DNA from: Nigrospora sphaerica
Lineage: Eukaryota; Ascomycota; Sordariomycetes; Amphisphaeriales; Apiosporaceae
Reading direction: 5' to 3'
Assembly (NCBI GenBank): GCA_018287875.1
Contig: JAGVVL010000025.1
Location: 2,542,001-2,606,000, forward strand
DNA: 64,000 bases
A program made the position numbers and the translations under genes. Of this stretch, positions 57,342-64,000 are shown one piece after another. The notes under the pieces are model-generated. The model saw only the letters and a program-made list of their open reading frames with translations. It did no database searches and had not been told where the DNA came from. Numbering within the stretch: position 1 is the stretch's first letter; each line of letters begins with the position of its first letter.

Positions 57342-58680
57342 CATTATTATTATTATTATTCTTACACCTAGCGACCTATTTAGGCCATGAGGACCCCCTG
57401 CGCATCTTAGCCTAGGAAAACCGTTCCGGGCTGACGTCCGGCCGGGTGAAAAACCTAGGTTCCGCTGCGTCGTACCGCTTCTATCTACTTTTTGACCTGC
57501 CATACCGAGATCGGGCTCAGCGCGCCCGCTTCCTAGCTGATAAGTTGATTTGCTAGCTGGAACATGTCCAGCCTTCCGGAGCGGAGTAGCCATCTTGCGA
57601 TGATTCCTGCTTTTCCTGGGGTGTCGAGCATCCTGTCCGTGTCTATCGGTCCTCCTAGAGCTTGGACGAGATGCTCTCGTCTTTCTCTTCCCGTGGGCAG
57701 AAAGCGAGGATATGCCGGACGGTCTCCCTGCCTTGACCGCAGGCGCACCAGGGGCTGTCGAAGCCTGGGACCCTACGCTTAAAAAGGAAGTCTCGCAGCC
57801 CGATCTTGCCAGTCCTCGCTTGGACGAGGATGGAGCTCTCGGCCTTATGGAGTCCCTTATGGAGCTTGAGGACGTGCTTGTCTGGCGGCATTTTAGTTGC
57901 TGCCGGTGTTCGTGTTGTTCGATTTTGCTGCGCTTGTTGCCATCTTTGAAGCCAGTCTCTCTCCTCAGCCTTATGTGCTGAGTCTCCAGCTAGCCATTCG
58001 TCTAGCCACCTCTTACGATCGGGAGCGTCGGGGCCTTTCGGTCTGCGCCGGCGAGTTGGTCTTGTTAGGATCCATCTAGCTGCGTTTTCGCATCTCGCTT
58101 GGATGAGTGATGCGATACGCGGCTGTTGGAGCCTCTCTTCCGATGCCGCCACCCTTCTGTTGAGCCACGTGTCTAAGGGGACACGTAAGCTTCCGTTTCT
58201 AGTACTGTGGTGGCCGTGGCTTTGAAAGCTCCTGTGACCTTTCGGAGGCACTCTGTCTGGGCGTCGTTGAGTGCCTTGGCTCGATTTTTCGAGATCTGGC
58301 GGTGCCACTCTGAAGCTCCATAGCCTATCGCAGACCGTACGACAGCTATATAGACTTGGCGGGCTCGTTGGAGAGATGCGCCCCACGTCGAGCCGGCTAT
58401 CCGGTTTAGAGCGTAGACCTGCGTCGCCATCTTCTTCGATATCGACTGGATATGGACATCCCAGCGGAGACGTCTATCCACCTGGATGCCAAGGACGCGG
58501 CAGGAGTCTTCTGGTTCGATTTCGTGACCTTCTAAGGCTATCTTTGTATCCGGACCTTTCCGTCTTCGAGAGAAGTGGACTAGGTGATATTTCTGGACTG
58601 CAAAGGTCATGCCGTGGCTGACTGCCCATTCTTTGCAGACCCTATGAGCCAAGTGATCTACGCGCAAGGGCGTTGCGCAG
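57342..58680 (-). mobile_element. LINE fragment B: reverse transcriptase end, C-terminal domain and 3' tail
   Basis: Second, different non-LTR element, read right to left. It begins within the reverse transcriptase (LVHFSRRRKGPD, CRVLGIQVDRRLRWDVHI, RQVYIAVVRSAIGYGASEWH). It continues with the thumb (ETEAYVSP, LDTWLNRRVAASEERL) and a C-terminal part with LKLHKGLHKAESSILVQART and a zinc-type CACGQGRETVRHILAFCP. A frameshift lies at about 58173. There is no RNase H between RT and tail, unlike fragment A. The 3' end is marked by an (AAT)n tail at 57342-57360 in minus-strand sense. It is 5'-truncated at about 58680. Confidence 0.85.
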
Positions 58681-58689
58681 CACTATGTG

Positions 58690-58947
58690 ACTAATCTTGT
58701 TCTGCGTTATAAAGAAGACGTTTAAGATAATTAAGACAAAAAGAAATACCTTACTACCACCCTAATAATAGAGTGAATCGACGTAATCTAAATATTTAAT
58801 GGCAGGATAGTATATAAATATTCAGTGTACTAATTAAATGATCTATAAAAAGGCTACAGCTTGCTGTAGGTTACAATATTTAGCTACTTTGCCCATAGTC
58901 ACCTACATCTAATAATAACCTCTTTTGTTACATCTTAAATTGAAAAT
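58690..58947. other. AT-rich stretch upstream of the trypsin-like gene
   Basis: Roughly two thirds A+T, in sharp contrast to the rest of the window. It contains TATATAAATA-type sequence (about 58810) that could act as core promoter. Composition is consistent with past repeat-induced mutation. Confidence 0.6.
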
Positions 58948-59815
58948 ATGGTTCACGCTAAGTATTCTCTCCGACTTCTTATCACGGTCGCCTTTTGGGT
59001 CCTACTAGGGCCCACTCCAGCAGCTGCCATCGTAGGCGGGGTTGCGGCACGTCCAGACGAGTTCCCTTGGATAGCGAGTTTACAAGACTCGGAGCTCATT
59101 TGCGGCGCTACCGTCATTAGCCAGAGCACCATCCTTACAACAGCGACTTGCACAAACAGGATTAGGCGCCTCAGCAACACGAGGGTCCGCGTCGGTAGTT
59201 TTAGCCACCAATCCGGTGGGAAGCTGCACTATATCGACCGCATTGTACAGCATCCTAACTTTAACCGGTCTACCCGCACCAACAATGTCGCCTTGCTTTT
59301 CCTATCTACGCCCCTAAATTTCACGAGCAGCGTTAGCTCAGCCAGGCTGGCTCAAGATGCGCCAACCGCCAGGACTGTCGTGACTTCAGCAGGCTGGGGC
59401 CAAACAAGCGAAGGCAGTAGGCTTCCTGCCAATCTGAGGAAGGTACAAACCTCAATCGACGACGACGTTGAATGCACTGCAAGTTATAAGGGAGACGCCG
59501 ATTTCATGTTCACTCCAGTTCTCCAGTTCTGCGATTCTGTTCCATTCGGTGGGAAAGGAAACGTAAGTATTACCATTACCTAAAGTTAATAACATATTTC
59601 GTTCGTCGTCTTGCCCCTCTTATACCGAAATTTTTATCTTAAAGCTAATAGAATAACAAATATAGTGTGCGTACGACGGAGGCGGCCCAATAACATCCGG
59701 AGATATCTTAGTTGGGCTTATGGACACTGGCAGAGGCTGCGGAAGAGTGGGTTACCCGAGCATCGATACATCAGTAGCTCCTAATTATGCTTGGATCGCC
59801 TCCAACATGGTGTGA
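58948..59815 (+). CDS. Trypsin-like serine protease homologue lacking the catalytic triad
   Basis: S1-family fold, predicted secreted. Two exons, 58948-59562 and 59666-59815, give 254 aa. The intron is AT-rich with a GTAAGT donor, AAAGCTAATAG branch and ATAG acceptor. A signal peptide (1-27) is followed at once by IVGG at residue 28, the mature trypsin N-terminus. The catalytic positions are all replaced: the His of TAAHC is T67 (LTTATC), the Asp of NDIAL is N113 (TNNVALLFL) and the nucleophile Ser of GDSGGP is G210 (CAYDGGGP). The specificity Asp is also Gly (GKGNC). The fold residues (Cys pairs, AGWG, DGGGP frame, C-terminal WIASNMV) are kept and the frame has no stops. It is therefore a pseudo-protease, perhaps an inhibitor-binding decoy or lectin-like protein, rather than simply junk. 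It sits among transposon fragments. Confidence 0.8.
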
Positions 59816-59889
59816 AGCAATTCTGTCCGTCGAAACGCTAGCGCTCTAAGCTACATATGGCGTAATAAAGCAATGGAAGGAGGTTGAGC

Positions 59890-60013
59890 GACACAGTGGA
59901 ACCTGGGTTTTTCATCCGGCCGGACGTCAGCCCGGAACGGTTTTCCTAGTCTATGGATACGCAGGGGTTCTTCAAGGCCTAGATTGGTCGCTGGGTGTAA
60001 GAATAATAAAAAA
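59890..60013 (+). mobile_element. Inverted solo copy of the LINE B 3' end
   Basis: The stretch from about 59890 to the GAATAATAAAAAAG tail at about 60000-60013 matches the reverse complement of 57361-57480. Shared blocks include CCGGCCGGACGTCAGCCCGG and AACGGTTTTCCTAG. Differences are mainly single substitutions, many of them transitions. It is a 5'-truncated insertion of the same family in the opposite orientation, and its tail abuts the NRPS fragment. Confidence 0.85.
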
Positions 60014-60019
60014 GATTCG

Positions 60020-60901
60020 GTGTGGAAAAGGGAAGGAGCCGGCTGTTGGGCGTGGATGCGGCGCAATCACATGGGTTGTCCGTTTGGATGGATACGCCCT
60101 AGGCTCCGTTGGAGAAACTGACGAGCTTCGGATCGAAGGACCCCTCGTTGGTCAAGGTTATCTGGCGATACAGAGAGGACGGCAGATGCGTTCATTTGTA
60201 ATCCACAGTGGCTCATAAACGGGGGACCAGGTTTCCCAGGCCGTGGTGGACGCCTATACCGCACGGGCGACCTTGTCCGGTACGATGCAGATGGATTGCT
60301 GCATTTCGTCGGCCGTAAGGACGATCAGGTCAATATCTGCTGCCAGAGGGTCGAGCTTGGTGACGTCGAGCACCACCTCAAGCAATTCCTCGCTGCTTAT
60401 GCTGACATTGGCGTGGTAGCGGAGGTGATCCAGCCAGCCGAGAGCGAGACGAAGCTGCTGGTGGGCTTCCTGGCCCTGGGAGCTGCGGCCACGGATGATG
60501 ACACACTGGCGAGGCTAACGAACAAAATCGAGACAAACCTCGGCGACCGGCTGTCAGCCTACATAGTCCCGGGCGCTTACATTCCCCTGGAAAGCATCCC
60601 GATGACGACGACGGGCAAGACGGACCGCCGACGCCTGCGCGAGATGGGCGCCGCCATGACGCTCGAGCAGCTGGCCGCCCTCAACCCGGCCCGGCCGCGG
60701 GGCAACGACCGACGGACGCCGAGCACCGAGGCAGAGCGGCAGATGCAGCGACTGTGGGCGGAGGTGTTGGGGATCGGTGTGGACTCAATCATGGCCGAGG
60801 ACAGCTTCTTGCGCATCGGCGGCGACTCGGTCGCGGCCATGCGGCTGGTGGGACGGGCGCGCGAGCAGGGCCTGGCGCTGACGGTAGCGGACGTTTTCCA
60901 G
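60020..60901 (+). pseudogene. NRPS adenylation C-terminal part and thiolation domain, truncated
   Basis: Fragment of a non-ribosomal peptide synthetase. It opens inside the adenylation domain (GRGCGAITWVV, DELRIEGPLVGQGYL), loses one base at about 60164, then continues in a new frame. Visible core motifs are A7 (RLYRTGDL), A8 (GRKDDQVNICCQRVELGDVE, with the usual Arg-Gly changed to Cys-Cys) and A10 (TGKTDRRRL). A thiolation domain follows with the phosphopantetheine Ser in RIGGDSVAAM. The N-terminal two thirds of the adenylation domain are missing: the LINE 3' end stands at the break. No condensation domain follows, because the frame runs into ankyrin repeats. No function as a synthetase is possible. 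Confidence 0.85.
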
Positions 60902-61672
60902 CAAGGGCATGAGAAGGTTTTAGAGATCTTCTGTACGATGGAACAGTTTGATTTCCAATCTATGGATAGGAGGAGATGGCATCCACTATCATACGCTGCC
61001 GAGAGTGGCCATGTCGGCGTGGCCCGGTTAATCATCGATCGCGGCGCCGACGTGAATGCCGCTGATTCTTACGGATGGACGCCGCTTTTTCATACTTCAA
61101 GCGGTGGTTATATCGATGTATCCTGACTGCCCATCGACTGCGGCGTCAAAGTGAACGTGACCAGCTCTTCCAAACAGACGCCTCTCATTGCGGCTTTGAA
61201 GGGCGGCCATGTCGACGTAGCCCGACTGCTCATCGACTGTGGCGCCGACATAAACGCGGCCGACTCATCCAAACAAACGCCTCTCCTTACAGCTTTAAAG
61301 GGCGTTCATGTCAACTTGGTCAGTCTCCTTATCGACCGAGGCGCCGATGTGAATGCCGCTGATTCATCTAAAAAATGCCTAGCCTTATGTCTTTGAAAGG
61401 GGTCATGTCGACGTGACTCGACTCCTTATTGATCGCGGCGCCGACGTGAACGCCGCTGATTCTTTTGGGTAGACAACTCTCCTTGCGGCTTCGCGCCAGG
61501 GTTATGTCGACGTGGCCAGACTTCTTATCAAACGCGGCGCCTACGTGGATGCGCCTACGTGGATGCGCCTACCTTTTCTCAACAGACGCCTCTCATTTGG
61601 GCTTCAAATGGCGGCCATGTCGGCATGGCCAAACTCCTCATCGACCGCGCGGTCAGGAAGGAATCTCTATGA
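60902..61672 (+). pseudogene. Ankyrin-repeat array, decayed and fused to the NRPS fragment
   Basis: About seven ankyrin repeats of 33 codons with the signature GHVDVARLLIDRGADVNAAD. The first repeat is in frame with the thiolation domain, so one frame from 60164 to 61126 encodes a chimera. The array is broken by a TGA at 61124-61126 (from a likely CGA), a shift near 61370, a TAG at about 61470 (GCT GAT TCT TTT GGG TAG, from a likely TGG) and a 14-base tandem duplication at 61537-61564 that also shifts frame. Units are similar at DNA level (about 99 bp). Fungal ankyrin arrays of this kind are often in NLR-like or secreted-effector-like genes; the N-terminal domain of the original gene is not here. 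Confidence 0.85.
61537..61564. repeat. 14-bp exact tandem duplication
   Basis: GCGCCTACGTGGAT occurs twice head to tail, followed by the first eight bases again. It shifts the ankyrin frame. Confidence 0.95.
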
Positions 61673-61985
61673 GGGCGAGTCGAAATGACCTGAAGTGGGG
61701 ATACGGCATCAAAATCATTTATCAACCAGGAAATCAAGAGGGGCGCCTGCGGTGCCTGTGAGGTTTGCTATCCTATCGCGATCATGTCTATGTGGGTTGT
61801 CTGGCGCTTCGGCGTTTTTATGGACGATACGCTGCTTTCAAGGCCGAGCCAGTAATCTCGCATGTAATGAATCGATATTAATCTTCACTACATTACCTAC
61901 CCAGAGAGATATTCATCCAGGGTAATCTGACCCCATAACAAATTTCCTCAATCCAATGTATCGGGTCTGTGAGCAAACCGATAGT
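61673..61985. other. Unassigned stretch
   Basis: Nothing recognisable between the ankyrin array and the Hsp70 remnant. Confidence 0.5.
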
Positions 61986-62634
61986 CTCAAACATGAATAA
62001 TCTGGCGAGCATGCTCGGCAGTCACAAGAAGCAAGAGGTGGAGTCGATGCATGGATACAGCAAAGAGGGGACCGCCTTTCAGGCTCATTCAATGGCTGTC
62101 AGCTCTCTGTCCATGGGCGGCATGATGACAAGAGGGTTAATGGCGAAAGTACTCCCCGTAACTCCCTCTTGGCTACCCGTTGATCCAGCGTCTTTTCCAC
62201 AGCTCTGGAAAACCGATCAACTTTCCACGTCAAAACCTTGGGGGGGGGAGGCGACCCATGGCCAAAGACAACCACTTAGTTGGCGTATCCGAATTACCGA
62301 TCCCTCCTGCTCCACTTAGCGTGTCCTGCATTAAGATCTCCATTGAAGCAAACATGAATGGTATCCTGATGCTGAAGGCTGATGACAAGGCCTCCGGCCT
62401 TCGGCTGTTTACGACAATCACTGTGCCCGACATCAACTTCATCGACGACTCAAAGCTGGTTGAGCACTTTGTACTTGAGGCAGAGATGCGTGTTAAAGAG
62501 AAAAATGGCTGCATATGAACATGTCAGGTCCCAAACAGGTTTCGAAGACTTCAAAGAGGTCCTGACCGTGGGTGGGCAAGGTTCCGTCGTCAAAAAGAGC
62601 GAGGAGGACAGAGAAAATGTAAGTCTCAGCTAAT
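61986..62634 (+). pseudogene. Hsp70 substrate-binding-domain remnant
   Basis: Degenerate copy of the C-terminal part of an Hsp70 chaperone. The clear match is at 62255-62510 in one frame: RRPMAKDNHLVGVSELPIPP (family GERPMTKDN..LGKFEL.GIPP), ISIEANMNGILMLKADDKA (family ..DANGIL.VSA.DK) and VEHFVLEAEMRVKEK. A preceding frame carries a weaker SLSMGGMMTRGLM match to the LSLGIETxGGxMT block. Frames shift at about 62250 and a stop follows at 62516-62518. The ATPase domain is absent. It is a dead fragment, not a working chaperone gene. Confidence 0.72.
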
Positions 62635-62897
62635 CCCCATTAGCAAGACATGATACTGGGTTAGGAGTAGGCTCTTAGTCACAGTGAGTTATGATCCTCA
62701 CATCGGAGCAATCAGAGACGAGGATTCTCAGAACCGCCCCAGTAGTTTGTTGCGCGTCAGGGAGGAGCGAGACAGAGGCTTAAAACACGCTCCCGCCCTC
62801 AGACCCGTGCATGATGCGCAAATCTCTTCAGTTATAGCATACTATAGAGCAAATTATCTATCTTTGACCTCCAGTGCTCATGATTTTCCCTTCAGTG
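62635..62897. other. Unassigned stretch
   Basis: No gene or repeat recognised. A GTAAGT at about 62617 could be a relic donor of the Hsp70 copy. Confidence 0.45.
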
Positions 62898-63443
62898 TTA
62901 AGCTACAAGGTCAGCCCAGCTGCCTATCACATCACCGGGAATAGTAGAACTTGGGAACCGGTCTACCCCATGAGACCCATGCGTATGACAGGCAAAATCC
63001 CTTGCACTGAACAGTGGTGTAGAACAACCGGCATATGGGCAATCAAAGGCTGGTCTGTCACCGCCAGTGTTCGTTGCCCCCCGAATTTTGCCCGACTGAT
63101 CGAAGTGCTGCTCAAAGATATGGCGCCCAAGAACATGAATTCGTGCGAACTGGTGTCCCTGCTTCCGCAGCCCGCAGGTGGGGTCGTTCCTACAGAAAGG
63201 GCAAGACTTATCGGCTGCGTTTGCGACGCTGAACTTCAACTGCATCCCCTGCATCTCCGACGCAGAGCATTGTCGTACCTTCTTTGCTTTGCTTCCCGTG
63301 GAGGTCGACTGCCGTCCCTTGCGAAATTTGCAGGGCGTCTCTTTCATTTGACAGAGCGCAGTCAAAGCAGTGACCAGCTGAACCCGTAAGCTCGAGCACC
63401 CCTTCGAGCGCCAGCCCCTTCGCGCGCCACCGGTTTCAGCCAT
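62898..63443 (-). pseudogene. Zinc-binding C-terminal remnant, possibly FluG/DUF3435-type
   Basis: A 181-codon minus frame whose middle and end carry ordered Cys/His pairs: KSCPFCRNDPTCGL, ARIHVLGRHIFEQH, DCPYAGCSTPLF and DFACHTHGSH. This CPFC..RH..H..CP..C..H..H layout is like the tail of fungal proteins called FluG-domain or DUF3435, a superfamily that includes tyrosine recombinases of mobile elements. The DUF3435 core itself is not in the window, so the family link is tentative. The N-terminal 70 codons look low in content and may not be coding. Treated as a remnant. Confidence 0.4.
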
Positions 63444-63518
63444 GCCTCACGACGACCCCTGCAGACAAAAACACGAATATCTCGGGCGCCAGGATAGATA
63501 TGAGCAAGCAGTTTAGCT

Positions 63519-64000
63519 TCAAGAGATCACGATACACTCTTCTACCTCTTCATCATCATCTTCATCCCAATCCTCCAGGTCTATCCAGTCCCCTTGGCCT
63601 GCAGGCTCGTCCGAGCTGTCCGGCAGCACCCCCATCTCCCTTTTGACCCTCCTGACGTCTGACATCTGCACGAAGCGCTCCTGAGCGGTCGGCCTTACTC
63701 TACGACGCTTCTGGGGCCTATGCCGTTCCAGGGCAGCCGCCAATTGGTCTCGTTCGTGCGTAAGGCTGGCGATCTGAGCGCAACTATCGTCAAGGGCCTT
63801 GCAGAGCTTCCTCGTGAGGAACCGGAAAGTCGGCTTGCTATAGGCTGGCTCCATCCCACGCAGGTCTCTGGCGATGCCATTCAATTGACGTGCGCTCCTT
63901 GGGGTCTGGAACACCACCGCAGACATCGCAGCCAGCGTATCGACCTCTGGATCCCTTAGTTCTGGTATTCTGGGTCGTTCTTCAAGGTCCTGGTCTCGCT
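63519..64000 (-). mobile_element. Pogo/Fot1-like DDE transposase, C-terminus, runs off the window
   Basis: The minus frame is open from the window edge (64000) to a stop at 63519. It reads ELRDPEVDTLAAMSAVVFQT, then PRSARQLNGIARDLR, a coiled-coil (KLCKALDDSCAQIASLTHER) and KRRRVRPTAQERFVQMSDVR, ending in an Asp/Glu-rich tail. The order QTPRSxRQL, FLTRKL.KALD, coiled coil, KRRKV is that of the C-terminus of many fungal pogo-family (Fot1, Tigger-like) transposases; this is family recollection. The catalytic DDE core and any terminal inverted repeat lie outside or are not seen. There is no stop in the visible part, so it may be intact. The Met at 63926 is internal. Confidence 0.6.

Noticed and set aside
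54587..58680. LINE A and LINE B as one element split by the gypsy insertion
   Set aside because: Both carry their own C-terminal zinc tail, and B has its own 3' tail; A has RNase H while B does not, so they are different elements.
60296..61126. The NRPS-ankyrin frame as an intact expressed gene with a TTG start at 60296
   Set aside because: The frame is cut out of a larger adenylation domain with a one-base loss at about 60164, has no Met start in context, and ends at a TGA within a repeat; it is better read as a fused pseudogene.
1..64000. CRISPR arrays, bacterial operons, rRNA or tRNA genes
   Set aside because: No regularly spaced repeats of that type, no rRNA-like stretch, and no convincing A-box/B-box pair was found by eye; a tRNAscan run would be the decisive test for tRNAs.

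Overview
The window is nuclear DNA of a filamentous ascomycete, most likely a Sordariomycete (Hypocreales-like). The reasons are GC-rich single-copy genes, short introns of 50-75 bp (one of 129) with CTAAC/CTGAC branch sites, a MED15-type Mediator gene, a PET100 gene, fungal GPI-anchor enzymes, a tyrosinase, and Tad-like LINE and Ty3/gypsy remnants. The genus cannot be fixed from sequence alone.

Layout. (1) 1-9.7 kb is a gene desert of microsatellites, homopolymer tracts and GTAC/GGTACC-rich sequence, ending in the pyrimidine-rich leader of MED15. (2) 10.0-24.3 kb holds MED15 (+), a Whi5/Nrm1-type G1/S repressor (+), a small Cys-rich acidic protein (-), a GPI-anchored surface protein (+) and a conserved hypothetical (-), with wide spacers. 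(3) 25.3-49.5 kb is a compact housekeeping block: LAS21/GPI7 (+), SMP3 (+), PET100 (+), a TACO1/YebC-type protein (-), LAA1 (+), NOP4 (-) and condensin subunit YCG1 (+). All intron-exon models here were joined by eye, each keeps frame, and the lengths fit the yeast families. (4) 49.8-53.9 kb holds a doubtful degenerate locus, an unrecognised small gene and a secreted tyrosinase. (5) 54-64 kb is a graveyard of transposons and broken genes: a LINE fragment (-), a Ty3/gypsy gag-protease fragment (+), a second LINE with an AAT-repeat tail (-), a catalytically dead trypsin-like protein (+), an inverted copy of the second LINE's 3' end, a decayed NRPS adenylation-thiolation fragment fused in frame to ankyrin repeats, an Hsp70 remnant, a zinc-binding remnant (-) and the C-terminus of a pogo-like DDE transposase running off the right edge (-).

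Functional themes. LAS21 and SMP3 act in the same GPI-anchor assembly pathway and stand side by side, with a GPI-anchored client-type protein 2.6 kb away. PET100 and the TACO1-type gene are convergent neighbours, and both families are linked to cytochrome c oxidase. NOP4/YCG1 and TACO1-like/LAA1 are divergent pairs sharing intergenic promoters. The most unusual material is in the last 6 kb: a trypsin-fold protein that has lost all three catalytic residues, and an NRPS-ankyrin chimeric reading frame whose left border is a LINE 3' end.
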